This document shows, piece after piece, positions 17,074 through 26,509 of a DNA stretch of 43,175 bases. Position 1 is the first letter of the stretch. Each line of letters opens with the position of its first letter. The stretch comes from a bacterium (lineage in GTDB: Bacteria; JACRDZ01; JAQUKH01): positions 1 to 43,175 of the forward strand of contig JBFMCF010000113.1 of the NCBI GenBank assembly GCA_040754625.1, given 5' to 3'. The notes below the pieces were generated by a model. That model did not search any database and was not told the DNA's origin. It saw nothing but the letters and a program-made list of their open reading frames with translations. The translations under genes were made by a program, and so were the position numbers.

Positions 17074-18279
17074 TTATATTATTTTTGGAGGCTCTCCCTG
17101 GTCCTCTTCAAGATAATAGTCACAGACAAATTTAAAAAAGGTTATGATGAACCCGTATATAACTCCCAGGATCCCGAAACCTAAAAGATAAAAAAATGGT
17201 TTTTCTTTTGAAGGGTCTTTTAAAAATGCGCTTATAATAAGAGCAATAAATCCAAAGGACGGAGAAAATATTAACGTCCATATGCGTTTTTTCTTTTTAT
17301 CTTCTTCTCTTATATCACTTAATAATATGCCAAAGCCAACAGTCGCCCCCAATAATAGCCCGTCTATCGGAGATAAAACAAACAAGAAGAAGTTTTGAAC
17401 AAACATCGGGGATAAAAATCCGGCGATGGCGCCTGAAACAAGGAGCAGGAGATTTTCTAATTTTTTAATCGGAATAAGTTTTGGTATTAAAGTGAATATA
17501 AAACCAAAGCATAAGCCGAAAGTTGCGTCTCTAATGAAACTTAAGGTAATCGCCTGGCTTAACGATGTTGCTCCGGTTGCAGTTAAATCGAAATTGGTAT
17601 TTGTAAAAGTTATCGTTTCTACGATAATTCCAAACATTCCTGTGCCGATAGCGATAACTATTCCATGGAGTGCTGATAAAAGTATGGGTGAGATACAAAG
17701 CCGTATTAACGGTTTTAAGTATTGTAAAGACAGTTTTATACCGACTATAATGAGGCCGCCCCATATTGCGCCATAAAATGCGCCAAGAAAAACAATTTTA
17801 AAATCCACTGATTGCAGTAATTTAATTTCGACAAGGACATTAAATATAAAATTGCCGATAAATCCGGCTGTCATGCCGGCCAATAGATAATAAAACAGCA
17901 ATTTTGCCTTATTTATTACTTTTTCTTCAATACTCTCAATCATAACAAAAGAAATACACAAAAGACTGCTGTCAAAACCGGATGCGAAAAAAGTAAATTT
18001 ATCGTGAAGTATTATTCCGGGTATCCCGCCGATTACAAAACCGATAATTAAAGTATTTAATAAATAATAGTGCTGGATTTTAACACGTCCGAAAAATGGG
18101 ATTTTAGGCAGAAAAAGCGATAGATATATTGTTAAACTTATAAAAAATCCGTCAATAATGCCCGAATATAATTTTACCCCCGAGATTACCCTGCCCAGTC
18201 CTGAAAGGACACTTCCTGCCGCAATAATGCAGATGAATGAACTTATAAGGTCTAACAGGTGTTTTTTTTCATTTTCCAT
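17074..18279 (-). CDS. Polytopic membrane protein of unknown function
   Basis: I do not recognise the family. The 401-residue protein has about ten hydrophobic helices, many Gly-rich (for example ISVVMIES-like loops, AGMTAGFIGNFIF, GAFYGAIWGGLIIVGI, AIAGFLSPMFV), and ends with a charged cytoplasmic tail. I choose the ATG at 18279 (MENEKKHLLD), which has GGAG six bases upstream, not an earlier in-frame start. This start overlaps the end of acpS by 11 bases, so the two are translationally coupled. It lies between acpS and nnr; no role can be inferred from them. Confidence 0.8.
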   Translation of the reverse strand: MENEKKHLLDLISSFICIIAAGSVLSGLGRVISGVKLYSGIIDGFFISLTIYLSLFLPKIPFFGRVKIQHYYLLNTLIIGFVIGGIPGIILHDKFTFFASGFDSSLLCISFVMIESIEEKVINKAKLLFYYLLAGMTAGFIGNFIFNVLVEIKLLQSVDFKIVFLGAFYGAIWGGLIIVGIKLSLQYLKPLIRLCISPILLSALHGIVIAIGTGMFGIIVETITFTNTNFDLTATGATSLSQAITLSFIRDATFGLCFGFIFTLIPKLIPIKKLENLLLLVSGAIAGFLSPMFVQNFFLFVLSPIDGLLLGATVGFGILLSDIREEDKKKKRIWTLIFSPSFGFIALIISAFLKDPSKEKPFFYLLGFGILGVIYGFIITFFKFVCDYYLEEDQGEPPKII

Positions 18280-18646
18280 GTTTTTCTCCGATGGCCATAG
18301 CAACAGCGTAATTTTCAGTATGAGAGATGCTTATTAAAAATTTTTTGAACCCCAATTTTTTCGCGAAAAGTTTTGTCCCTCCTGAAAGTGTCACCCTTGG
18401 TTCCCCGTTTTTGCCGTTTTTAATTTCGATTTCCCTGTATATTACAGGTTTAATATTTTCTCCGAATAATTTCGCTATTGCTTCCTTGGCCGCGAACCGT
18501 CCCGCGTAATTAATAAAATAATTTCTTTTTTTCCCGCAGTATTCAATTTCGGAATCAGTAAAAATTTTCGTAATAAAGTTTTTATTTTTTATTGAGTTCT
18601 TAATCCGTTTTACTTCAACAATATCAGTGCCGATGGAATGAATCAT
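18269..18646 (-). CDS. acpS: Holo-[acyl-carrier-protein] synthase
   Basis: Transfers 4'-phosphopantetheine to acyl carrier protein. The 125-residue protein has the Mg-binding Asp8 in GTDIVEV and Glu55 in RFAAKEAIAKL, and SISHTENYA near the C terminus. Length is normal for AcpS. GGAG lies upstream of the ATG. The gene sits next to nnr in many bacteria; here a membrane protein gene lies between them. Confidence 0.95.
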   Translation of the reverse strand: MIHSIGTDIVEVKRIKNSIKNKNFITKIFTDSEIEYCGKKRNYFINYAGRFAAKEAIAKLFGENIKPVIYREIEIKNGKNGEPRVTLSGGTKLFAKKLGFKKFLISISHTENYAVAMAIGEKHGK

Positions 18647-18659
18647 GCCGCTTCGCTCC

Positions 18660-18737
18660 AGTTAAAAGTTAGAAGTGAAAAGTGTAAAGTTGAAAACAAT
18701 AAAATAATCGAGTTTTACTTTAAAACTTTTAATTTTT
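18660..18737. repeat. 7-base AGTTAAA-type array, pdxJ-acpS gap
   Basis: Five 7-base words run from 18660 to 18694 (AGTTAAA, AGTTAGA, AGTGAAA, AGTGTAA, AGTTGAA). A complementary stretch (18711-18737) holds ACTTTAAAACTTTTAA-like words. The pdxJ stop codon lies inside the second half. Confidence 0.6.
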
Positions 18738-19460
18738 CAAATTTGACATTTGTAAAATATTGACCATTTCCTTCACAGCTTTTTCCAGACCTACAAATAC
18801 CGCTCTCGAAATAATACTGTGCCCGATATTCAATTCTTCAATATCGGGAATTCGGGCCACATTCTGAACATTTACATAATTAAGGCCGTGCCCGGCGTTC
18901 ACGCGAAGGCCCGACTTTTTCGCGAACATAGTGCAATCCTTTAACTTTTTGAGTTCAGTTAAAATATCTTTTTCGTTTTTAGCGTTGGCGTAATTTCCCG
19001 TGTGAAGTTCAATAAATTCAGCGCCGGTTTTTCCTGCTTTTGTTATCTGTTCAATATCGGGGTCAATAAAAAGGCTCACGATTATGTTCCCCTCAGAGAG
19101 TTTTTTTACGGCTTCGCGTATTTTGACGAAATTTTTAACGCAGTCAAGCCCGCCTTCCGTGGTTATTTCCTGCCTTTTTTCAGGGACAAGCGTGCATTGT
19201 TCGGGTTTTATAGCAAGCGCGATTTTAATAATTTCATCTGAAACCGCCATCTCAAGGTTCAATTTTGTTTTCACTGTTTCGCGCAGAAGCTTTATGTCCC
19301 GGTACTGGATATGCCGCCGGTCTTCGCGAAGATGCACTGTAATCCCGTCAGCTCCCGCGAGTTCACAGATTACGGCCCCCGCGACAGGGTCGGGATCATT
19401 CCCACCCCGCGCCTGGCGCAGGGTTGCGATGTGGTCTATGTTTACGCCTAATTTTACCAT
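18729..19460 (-). CDS. pdxJ: Pyridoxine 5'-phosphate synthase
   Basis: Last step of the DXP-dependent vitamin B6 route, joining 3-amino-1-hydroxyacetone phosphate and DXP. The 243-residue TIM barrel shows [17 protein letters not shown] at the N terminus, then [33 protein letters not shown] and VNAGHGLNY, all diagnostic. Length is normal. The C terminus runs into the repeat array, and the final SNLKN residues are probably encoded by it. Confidence 0.97.
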   Translation of the reverse strand: MVKLGVNIDHIATLRQARGGNDPDPVAGAVICELAGADGITVHLREDRRHIQYRDIKLLRETVKTKLNLEMAVSDEIIKIALAIKPEQCTLVPEKRQEITTEGGLDCVKNFVKIREAVKKLSEGNIIVSLFIDPDIEQITKAGKTGAEFIELHTGNYANAKNEKDILTELKKLKDCTMFAKKSGLRVNAGHGLNYVNVQNVARIPDIEELNIGHSIISRAVFVGLEKAVKEMVNILQMSNLKN

Positions 19461-19653
19461 TTTATGTTTTTATCTTATTAAAGTTAAAAATATGTATATA
19501 TTTCCAGTAAAAAGCACTTTTGATTTGTATTTTATATCAAAATTATTTTTAATGCAAATTTATTATATTTAATTGTAATAAATTGATGAAGAAAGTGGCA
19601 GCCATTATAATCGCGGCTTGACTTTTAAGCGGGCTTATCAAATTTTGTGTTGT

Positions 19654-20991
19654 CTATCCCAAATTTTCTTTGAACGCAAACGCAATTTTGTTTGCCAGTT
19701 TCTGGATGTGCTCCTGGTTCTGGCCTTCAATCATGACGCGGGCGAGGAGTTCCGTCCCTGAATACCGGACTGAAAGCCGTCCTTTGTCATTTAATTCCTT
19801 TTCAACCTCTTCGATTGATTTTTTTATTTCTGGAATTGTTAAAAAATCCTTTCTTTCTTTAACAGGGACGTTTACCAGTATCTGCGGGTAGTTTTCAAAT
19901 TTGTCTTTTAATCCGGACAATTTTTCACCGGTCTCTTTCATGATGCAGGCAAGATGAAGCGCGGTCAGCAGGCCATCCCCGGTTGTCTGGTAATCGAGAT
20001 TGATAATATGGCCTGATTGCTCCCCGCCCAAAACAGCGTTTCTTTTTTTCATTTCCTCAAGAACATACCGGTCCCCGACTTTCACCCTGATAAATTCTAT
20101 GCCGGAATTTTTCATATATTTTTCAAGGCCCAGGTTACTCATTATAGTTGAAACAAGGACATTGTTTTTTAATCTATTTTTAGATTTCAGATATGAAGCC
20201 CAGACGGCCATTATCCTGTCGCCGTCGACAATTTGTCCGGTTTCATCGATTGCGATTACGCGGTCCCCGTCACCGTCAAAACACAATCCCAGATCGGCTT
20301 TGGCCTTAACAACTTTCCTGGTTATATTTTCGGGATGCAGTGACCCGCAGTTATGGTTAATATTTGTCCCATCGGGCAAAATATGATAATTTTTTACTTT
20401 TGCCTTTAATTTTTTAAACAGCCTGGGTGCTATGTTAAAAAGAGCGCCGTTACTGGTATCGATAACAATTTTGAATTGTGACAGGTCGTAACCGGAGGGG
20501 ATAGTTGAAATTAAATATTTTATATAGTCGTCTTTATCTTTATGATGAGGCAACGTCCGGCCGAGAGCGGAAGGAGAGGGGGTGAATTTTACTTCACCAG
20601 TATTTTTCTCTATTTCTTCTTCTTGCTCATCGCTTAATTTGAACCCATCCGAATTAAAAACTTTAATTCCATTGTCTTCGTAAGTGTTATGTGAGGCGGA
20701 TATGACTATCCCGGCATTTGCTTTATAAATTTTTGTCAGATAAGCGACTGCCGGTGTCGGGATGACACCAAGGGGAAGGATGTCCACCCCGGCGAAATTA
20801 ATACCGGCGCTTAAAGCGGATTCCAGCATATCGCAGGAGATTCGCGTATCTTTGCCTATTGCTATAACCCCCTTTTTACCTTTAGTAAGGCACCAGCCTA
20901 TGCTTTGGCCGATTTTGAACACAAATTCCGGTATTAAAGGAAATTCATTGGCTTTACCTCTTATGCCGTCTGTTCCAAACAAATTTTTCAC
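19654..20991 (-). CDS. glmM: Phosphoglucosamine mutase
   Basis: Converts glucosamine-6-phosphate to glucosamine-1-phosphate for peptidoglycan and lipopolysaccharide precursors. I choose the GTG at 20991 (start of KNLFGTDGIRG, 445 aa), which has a GGAAGGAA site just upstream and gives the usual family length; an upstream TTG would add 19 unlike residues. Active-site Ser100 sits in ISASHN, the Mg loop is DGDGDR, and RYSGTE binds the phosphate. In many bacteria glmM follows cdaA-cdaR; here these are 2 kb away, beyond an oppositely oriented gene. Confidence 0.97.
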   Translation of the reverse strand: MKNLFGTDGIRGKANEFPLIPEFVFKIGQSIGWCLTKGKKGVIAIGKDTRISCDMLESALSAGINFAGVDILPLGVIPTPAVAYLTKIYKANAGIVISASHNTYEDNGIKVFNSDGFKLSDEQEEEIEKNTGEVKFTPSPSALGRTLPHHKDKDDYIKYLISTIPSGYDLSQFKIVIDTSNGALFNIAPRLFKKLKAKVKNYHILPDGTNINHNCGSLHPENITRKVVKAKADLGLCFDGDGDRVIAIDETGQIVDGDRIMAVWASYLKSKNRLKNNVLVSTIMSNLGLEKYMKNSGIEFIRVKVGDRYVLEEMKKRNAVLGGEQSGHIINLDYQTTGDGLLTALHLACIMKETGEKLSGLKDKFENYPQILVNVPVKERKDFLTIPEIKKSIEEVEKELNDKGRLSVRYSGTELLARVMIEGQNQEHIQKLANKIAFAFKENLG

Positions 20992-21148
20992 CCGTTCCTT
21001 CCTTTCCGTGCTTTCCGTTAAATGTCCCCCGACATTTCTATTTCGCAAGATGAACTAAATAATTTATTATAACAGAAAATCAAACACTTTTAAAATAATT
21101 TTAAATAATTATAGCTTTTTATTATAATTACACATATAATATCCAAAA

Positions 21149-21172
21149 ATAGTATAATTTATAGTATAATTT
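21149..21172 (+). promoter_or_regulatory. Tandem 12-bp direct repeat with TATAAT cores
   Basis: ATAGTATAATTT occurs twice in a row, giving two -10-like TATAAT boxes at 21153 and 21165. The 321-base space between the divergent glmM and the glutamate-synthase-like gene (20992-21312) is otherwise AT-rich and has no gene. No clear -35 box; the minus strand of the same repeat contains TATACT, so it could serve either gene. Confidence 0.35.
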
Positions 21173-21220
21173 TGCCTAATAATTAATCATTATATTTAAA
21201 AAACAAATCAATTATCAGGG

Positions 21221-21300
21221 ATTTCGGGAAATGGAACAGAGTCGTTTCTTTTCCTGAAATGGCAATGAAGCCTGTCTGGTGATTGATTTCAAAAGGAGGA
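21221..21300 (+). promoter_or_regulatory. Structured leader ahead of the glutamate-synthase-like gene
   Basis: The segment ATTTCGGGA (21221-21229) can pair with TCCTGAAAT (21252-21260). The 3' part of that second strand, TGAAAT, can instead pair with ATTTCA (21286-21291), which abuts the AAAAGGAGGA ribosome-binding site. The two helices exclude each other, as in a translational switch. No known riboswitch class fits by eye. Confidence 0.25.
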
Positions 21301-21312
21301 ATTTTAAACAAA

Positions 21313-22908
21313 ATGAATCTACAAGGACCGAATGCAAATGATGCGACAAGGACGTCAAATCGTTCCAAAAGTGTTGTGCCGATGAGCGGTTTGTGTACCC
21401 GGTGTGTTGATGGCTGCCGCGGGAATTGTGAAGTTTTTAAGGCAACCTTCAGAGGCAGGGAATTGATTTATCCGGGACCTTTTGGGGAAATAACAGCGGG
21501 AGGTGATAAAGATTATCCTGTTGATTATTCTCACTTAAATATTCACGGGTATGCTTTGGGGTGCAAAGGGCTGCCGAAAGGGGTCAAAGGAGACCCTGAT
21601 ACTGCAAGGTTCCCAAATGTTAATACTGAGACAGAATATGGGTGGGATAAAAAGGTAAAGATGAGTATTCCAATTTTTACCGGGGCCCTCGGTTCAACTG
21701 AAATTGCAAGAAAAAATTGGGAGCATTTTGCGGTTGGAACGGCGATTTCCGGTGTTACACTTGTCTGCGGTGAAAATGTTTGTGGAATAGACCCCGCATT
21801 AGAATTGGATAAAAATAAAAAAGTTGTAAAAGCCCCTGACATGGACAGAAGGATTGAAATGTACCGGAGGTATCATAAAGGCATGGGTGAGATATTGGTC
21901 CAGATGAATGTAGAAGATACAAGGCTTGGTGTGGCGGAATATATCATTGACAAACATAAAATTGACACTATTGAATTAAAATGGGGACAAGGTGCCAAAT
22001 GCATAGGCGGAGAGATCAAAGTCAACTCGCTTGATCGTGCCCTTGAGCTTCAAAGGCGGGGTTATATTGTAACACCTGACCCGTCAGACCCTGTTAATAA
22101 GGCGGCTTTTAAAGACGGGGCTATAAAAGAATTTGAACGGCACAGCAGGCTTGGTTTTATTGATGAAGATGGTTTTTATGATGAAATAAACAGGCTTAGA
22201 AAACTCGGTTTTAAACGTATCACGCTTAAAACCGGAGCATACGGTCTACGGGAACTTGCAATGGCGATTAAATGGGGTTCAAAGGCAAAGATTGACCTTT
22301 TAACAATCGATGGCGCGCCGGGCGGAACAGGAATGAGTCCATGGCGTATGATGGAAGAATGGGGTATGCCGAGTCTTTATCTTCATTCCGCGGCTTATGA
22401 ATTCTGCAATAAGCTTTCGTCTAAAAAAACCAGGGCCCCTGATATAGCTTTTGCAGGAGGTTTCAGCAGTGAAGACGGTGTATTTAAGGCACTGGCACTG
22501 GGTGCGCCTTTTACAAAAGCAGTTTGCATGGGACGCGCTTTAATGATACCTGGTATGGTCGGCAAAAATATTGATATGTGGCTGAAGGAGAATAATTTGC
22601 CTAACACTGTAAGTAAATTTGGCACAACCAGGGAGAAAATCTTTGTTTGTTATGAAGAAGTTAAGAAACTTGTTGGTGAAAAAGAAATTGATAAAATACC
22701 TTTAGGCGCGATAGGTATTTACAGTTATTCGCAGAAGATTAAAGTTGGATTACAGCAGTTAATGGCAGGTGCCAGATGTTTTGACGTTGCATCAATTACA
22801 AGAAATGAATTAATGTCCCTGACAGAGGAATGTAAAAAAGTAACTGGTATTACTTATATTATGGACTCTTATAGAAAAGAAGCAGAGGAAATACTCACCG
22901 GTAAATAG
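21313..22908 (+). CDS. FMN-binding glutamate synthase family protein
   Basis: Related to the FMN/synthase domain of GltB as found in short archaeal-type proteins, without the amidotransferase domain. From the ATG at 21313 the protein is 531 residues; AAAGGAGGA lies 12 bases upstream. An N-terminal Cys motif (Cys28, 31, 35, 39) could hold an Fe-S cluster. The TIM-barrel part shows IPIFTGALGST, ELKWGQGAKCIGG, TIDGAPGGTGMSP and AFAGGFSSEDG, which match the flavin and substrate regions of the family. The true reaction is not certain; no gltD-like partner is nearby. It lies alone on the plus strand between glmM and cdaR. Confidence 0.85.
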   Translation: MNLQGPNANDATRTSNRSKSVVPMSGLCTRCVDGCRGNCEVFKATFRGRELIYPGPFGEITAGGDKDYPVDYSHLNIHGYALGCKGLPKGVKGDPDTARFPNVNTETEYGWDKKVKMSIPIFTGALGSTEIARKNWEHFAVGTAISGVTLVCGENVCGIDPALELDKNKKVVKAPDMDRRIEMYRRYHKGMGEILVQMNVEDTRLGVAEYIIDKHKIDTIELKWGQGAKCIGGEIKVNSLDRALELQRRGYIVTPDPSDPVNKAAFKDGAIKEFERHSRLGFIDEDGFYDEINRLRKLGFKRITLKTGAYGLRELAMAIKWGSKAKIDLLTIDGAPGGTGMSPWRMMEEWGMPSLYLHSAAYEFCNKLSSKKTRAPDIAFAGGFSSEDGVFKALALGAPFTKAVCMGRALMIPGMVGKNIDMWLKENNLPNTVSKFGTTREKIFVCYEEVKKLVGEKEIDKIPLGAIGIYSYSQKIKVGLQQLMAGARCFDVASITRNELMSLTEECKKVTGITYIMDSYRKEAEEILTGK

Positions 22909-22939
22909 TTTGTTTTCAGTGTAAAAAACGCATTGGTGC

Positions 22940-22993
22940 TTTATAGCGCCAGTGCGCTTGTGCACCAGAGCACTCTGGTGTACTAGCGCACTG
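22940..22993. repeat. 9-base repeat array forming a long hairpin between convergent genes
   Basis: Words of 9 bases (CCAGTGCGC, TTGTGCACC, AGAGCACTC, TGGTGTACT, AGCGCACTG) run from 22949 to 22993. GTGCACCAGAG (22960-22970) pairs with CTCTGGTGTAC (22973-22983), and CAGTGCGC (22950-22957) with GCGCACTG (22986-22993). The structure lies between the ends of two convergent genes. It could act as a two-way terminator but has no T tract. Confidence 0.7.
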
Positions 22994-22998
22994 TCATG

Positions 22999-23907
22999 CT
23001 ACTTTGACTTTATCGTGGCATTGACGGTTTTTGGATTGTAATCGATATATTCTATCCCCGCTGGCAGTGATATATCGACCTTTCTTTGATACGTTCCAGG
23101 TGGAAGTTCATCTAAATCTATTGAGATCTTTATATCCTCCTTTTGAAGGACATCTATCTTATTCTCTAAACCCTGCACAGTGATATTTATAGTTTCCGGC
23201 AGCAGTCTCGCTTCAAAATTTTTATTTAGATTTAAAACTGTTATTTCATGATTATGAAATAATTTTTCTTTCCACAAAACAACTGTAACTTTTACAGAAT
23301 TAATATTTTTTATTTCAATTTTTTTCTCTGATTTCAAATTAATTTCACGGGTGAAATTACCCCGGATCCCGTCTATAATAATTGGGACGGTTTCAATATA
23401 GGACGTTATTTTTAATTCACGCTCCGCGCCTTCAATTATAACAGTCGGAGGAACAACAATAAAATCATAAATTATAAAATTAGGGGCGGGATGGCCCGTC
23501 GTGACCACTTTTATGGGGACCTCTTTTGAAACGGGATAATCGAGGTCCACGGTAATTTGATCGGGTTCAATCTTTACAACTTCTACTTCTTTGGGAGTAG
23601 AGATGTTTTTTGATGTTAAACGATAGGTTATTTTGCTTGATTCCTGGAAAGAAAGGTCTAATTCCACTTTTAACTGGTCCTTGGAGAGGCCGTTTATTAC
23701 ATTTCTTCTCCCTTTAAAAGTGACATTTATATATTCAGGCGTGTCCCCGAAAATAGCCATATTCGAAGCTTTAGCTATATGCAGAGGAAGGTCAAATGTT
23801 ATTTCCGACCTGCTTTCCGCCTGGACATAACCCCATAGAATTACAGCAAGCAGTAAAGAAATAATTTTTAAAATAAAATTTTTAGAAGAAGGATAATTTA
23901 TTTTCAT
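22999..23907 (-). CDS. cdaR: YbbR-domain protein (CdaR), regulator of c-di-AMP synthase
   Basis: Extracytoplasmic protein that binds and modulates the membrane cyclase CdaA. The 302-residue protein has one N-terminal membrane helix (about residues 10-28, with the typical LAVILWGYVQAES motif) and then beta-rich YbbR repeats; the segments with YINVTFKGRRN, DQITVDLDYP and ETINITVQGLEN mark successive repeats. It starts 9 bases after the cdaA stop and is surely cotranscribed with it. The C terminus faces the convergent gltB-like gene. Confidence 0.92.
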   Translation of the reverse strand: MKINYPSSKNFILKIISLLLAVILWGYVQAESRSEITFDLPLHIAKASNMAIFGDTPEYINVTFKGRRNVINGLSKDQLKVELDLSFQESSKITYRLTSKNISTPKEVEVVKIEPDQITVDLDYPVSKEVPIKVVTTGHPAPNFIIYDFIVVPPTVIIEGAERELKITSYIETVPIIIDGIRGNFTREINLKSEKKIEIKNINSVKVTVVLWKEKLFHNHEITVLNLNKNFEARLLPETINITVQGLENKIDVLQKEDIKISIDLDELPPGTYQRKVDISLPAGIEYIDYNPKTVNATIKSK

Positions 23908-23916
23908 AAAAAAATA

Positions 23917-24708
23917 CTATTTTTTCTTTTTGCCCCATGAAAAACTTTCTCTTTTTGGCAATAAAATCTCTTCTAACGATTTTTTTAAAGAGAGAGTGTC
24001 TATTCCCTGCGAAATTATCCCGCCTTTAACAAGGGATATATTCCCGGTTTCTTCCGAAAGGACAATTACAATCGCGTCAGTTTCCTCAGTCAAGCCGATT
24101 GCGGCACGGTGGCGCGTTCCAAATTGCTTGGGGATATGAGGGTCTTTACTTAAAGGCAAAATGGAAGCGGCAGACGCAATGTCGTTGTGCTGGATAATAA
24201 TAGCCCCGTCATGAAGAGGGGTATTTGGCGTAAATATTGTGTTTATGAGTTCAGAGGAAATATACGCGTTTATTTTCGTGCCGGTTTCTATCAGGCTTTT
24301 AAGGCCCACATCTCTCTCTATAACAATAAGTGCGCCATATTTTTGTGAAGTCAGATAAATGACAGACTTTATTATTTCATCGATTAAAAACGTTTTGTCA
24401 CTAAAATAATAACCAAATAATTTTCCTGTTCCAAGGCGCGCCAGGGCGCTTTGAAGTTCGGTCTGGAATACAATTATGAAAATTATTATCCATATTGTCC
24501 AGAGGTTTTTTAAAAGCCATGTAATAGTCTGGAGCTGTAACCGCTGGGAGATAAAAGTTGCAATAATAATAATCGCTAATCCAATAGACATCTGGACCGC
24601 CTTGGTTCCTTTAATCAAATTAAAGAGCCAATAAAATATTAATGCAACAATGATAATATCCACTATATCAATAAAGTGAATTTGGGAAAATATGTTTAAA
24701 ATATTCAT
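23917..24708 (-). CDS. cdaA: Diadenylate cyclase (c-di-AMP synthase), CdaA type
   Basis: Makes cyclic di-AMP from two ATP, controlling potassium and cell-wall homeostasis. The 263-residue protein has three N-terminal membrane helices (about 14-33, 39-54 and 66-82) and a DisA_N cyclase domain with the DGA motif at 167-169 and GTRHRAA at 197-203; both catalytic motifs are intact. Also known as dacA. It follows folP by 10 bases and precedes cdaR. Confidence 0.96.
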   Translation of the reverse strand: MNILNIFSQIHFIDIVDIIIVALIFYWLFNLIKGTKAVQMSIGLAIIIIATFISQRLQLQTITWLLKNLWTIWIIIFIIVFQTELQSALARLGTGKLFGYYFSDKTFLIDEIIKSVIYLTSQKYGALIVIERDVGLKSLIETGTKINAYISSELINTIFTPNTPLHDGAIIIQHNDIASAASILPLSKDPHIPKQFGTRHRAAIGLTEETDAIVIVLSEETGNISLVKGGIISQGIDTLSLKKSLEEILLPKRESFSWGKKKK

Positions 24709-24718
24709 GGTTAGGTAT

Positions 24719-25918
24719 TTATTTTAGTATTGCCTCAGCCATATTTATTGCTCTTTTGACAGCCTTTACATCATGCACGCGTAAAAAACTGGCTCCCCGG
24801 ATCAGGCCTATTATGCAGGAGGCAATTGTTCCTTCAAGACGATTTTCAATATCGGCATTTAATATCTTTCCTATAAAAGATTTACGTGATGTTCCAAGCA
24901 GAATAGGGCGGCCCAGTATTTTAAAATGGTTAAGATTTTTTATTAATTCTATGTTATGTTCGATCGTTTTTCCAAATCCGATACCCGGGTCAATAATAAT
25001 CTTTTCTTTTTTGACGCCTCCTTTTTCGGCCAGTTCAATGTTTGTTTTCAAATAATCCGTTACTTCAGCAATAAGGTTATTATATGAGGGAGTTAGCTGC
25101 ATATTTTCAGGTTTTCCTTTAATATGCATGATAATTACAGGAACGTCGTATTTAGCGGCGGTTAAAGGCATTTTTTTATCAAACCGGAGGCCGCTTATAT
25201 CGTTAATTATTTCAGCGCCTTCTTCAATGGCCTGCCGGGCCACGTCTGATTTACATGTATCTACAGAAATGGGGATTTTGATCTTGCCTGATAGCTTTTT
25301 GATAACGGGAATGATTCTTTTCTTCTCCTCAGCGGCAGAAATCCTGTTTGAGCCGGGACGGGTTGATTCGCCTCCTATATCTATTATATCTGCACCGTCT
25401 TCTGCAAGTCTCAGGGCATGCTCATATGCTGTTTCAGTGTTAAAATATTTATTCCCGTCTGAAAAAGAATCAGGTGTAACATTGACAATTCCAATAATAT
25501 AACATTTTTTGTTAAATCTAAACGTCTTTGATTTACAGGCTAACGGGGGTGGTATACTTTGATAATTTTTCAATATCTCGTTTAAATTCCGCCCAAGTTT
25601 TTTTAATCCGCCAAACGGCTGAATACTCAATTTGCATATCAAATATTTATATTGTTTTAATGTACCGAAAATAAGGACATCAGTTTTCTTGTTTTTTAAA
25701 CCGTAAATTTCTTTGCTTACCGCTGCTTCCCCCCCGAGGGAGAGCATTTCCTGTTTTAAGATGTTCGCATGGACACAATCCACAGAAAAAAGTTTTAAGG
25801 GAAAAATAATTGCTTTACCGGCCATTATTTTTATGGCACGGCTGTCTACACCAATCTTTTCCAGTTCTTTCCCTGCTTCTGATAAATCTTTTATGGAAAT
25901 TACTTGTGGATTATACAT
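24719..25918 (-). CDS. folP: Dihydropteroate synthase with N-terminal extension
   Basis: Joins p-aminobenzoate to the pterin pyrophosphate in folate synthesis, feeding the THF pool needed by the Wood-Ljungdahl methyl branch. The catalytic barrel begins at about residue 137 (GIVNVTPDSFSDG, GGESTRPGS, EIINDISGLR, DPGIGFGKT). The first 135 residues form an extra domain with a KAIIFPLKLFSVDC segment; DHPS proteins of about 400 aa with such an extension are known in several phyla, but its role is unclear to me. The ATG follows the folE stop codon with no gap and uses AAAGGA within folE. Confidence 0.95.
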   Translation of the reverse strand: MYNPQVISIKDLSEAGKELEKIGVDSRAIKIMAGKAIIFPLKLFSVDCVHANILKQEMLSLGGEAAVSKEIYGLKNKKTDVLIFGTLKQYKYLICKLSIQPFGGLKKLGRNLNEILKNYQSIPPPLACKSKTFRFNKKCYIIGIVNVTPDSFSDGNKYFNTETAYEHALRLAEDGADIIDIGGESTRPGSNRISAAEEKKRIIPVIKKLSGKIKIPISVDTCKSDVARQAIEEGAEIINDISGLRFDKKMPLTAAKYDVPVIIMHIKGKPENMQLTPSYNNLIAEVTDYLKTNIELAEKGGVKKEKIIIDPGIGFGKTIEHNIELIKNLNHFKILGRPILLGTSRKSFIGKILNADIENRLEGTIASCIIGLIRGASFLRVHDVKAVKRAINMAEAILK

Positions 25919-26497
25919 CTATCCTTTTATCAATGTAAACGCCTCGGCCCTGGTTGCCGGTTTTCTGAATATGCCGCGTATAGCGGATGTAATTGTATGG
26001 GCCCCGGGTTTTTTTATGCCGCGCATCGTGATGCACATATGTTCAGCTTCAATTACTACCAATACACCTTTGGGTAAAAGTTGTTTCATAAGGGAATCGG
26101 CTATTTCAGTGGTTAATTTTTCCTGGAGCTGGGGGCGTTTAGAAAAGAAATCAACGATTCTAACCAGTTTACTCAATCCTGTGATTTTATTTTTACTTGG
26201 GATATAGGCTACATGCGCTTTGCCGAAAAATGGCAGAAGGTGGTGCTCACAAATGGAATAAAAAGGTATATCTTTTACTAAAATCATTTCATCTTCATTT
26301 TGCGTGGAAAATATTTTAAGGTTTTCGTCAATTGCACAGGGATTAATATTGCATAGAATTTCTTCATACATCCTAGCGACCCTTAAAGGCGTATCTTTAA
26401 GTCCTTCACGTTTGGGATTTTCTCCAATGGCTTCTAATAGCATCTTTACAGAATTTTCAATTTTTTTCTTGTCGATTGAAAATATTTTATTTTGCAT
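25919..26497 (-). CDS. folE: GTP cyclohydrolase I
   Basis: First step of folate synthesis, GTP to dihydroneopterin triphosphate. The 192-residue protein has the zinc ligands Cys83, His86 (in [10 protein letters not shown]) and Cys155 (in HMCITMRG), plus [19 protein letters not shown]. Length is normal. It begins 12 bases after ftsH and its stop codon touches the folP start codon. Confidence 0.97.
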   Translation of the reverse strand: MQNKIFSIDKKKIENSVKMLLEAIGENPKREGLKDTPLRVARMYEEILCNINPCAIDENLKIFSTQNEDEMILVKDIPFYSICEHHLLPFFGKAHVAYIPSKNKITGLSKLVRIVDFFSKRPQLQEKLTTEIADSLMKQLLPKGVLVVIEAEHMCITMRGIKKPGAHTITSAIRGIFRKPATRAEAFTLIKG

Positions 26498-26509
26498 AAA
26501 TCGTGCCTG

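Noticed and set aside
21221-21300. Known riboswitch (glnA, THF, c-di-GMP or cobalamin class)
   Set aside because: None of the conserved cores of these classes could be found by eye; only alternative pairing is visible.
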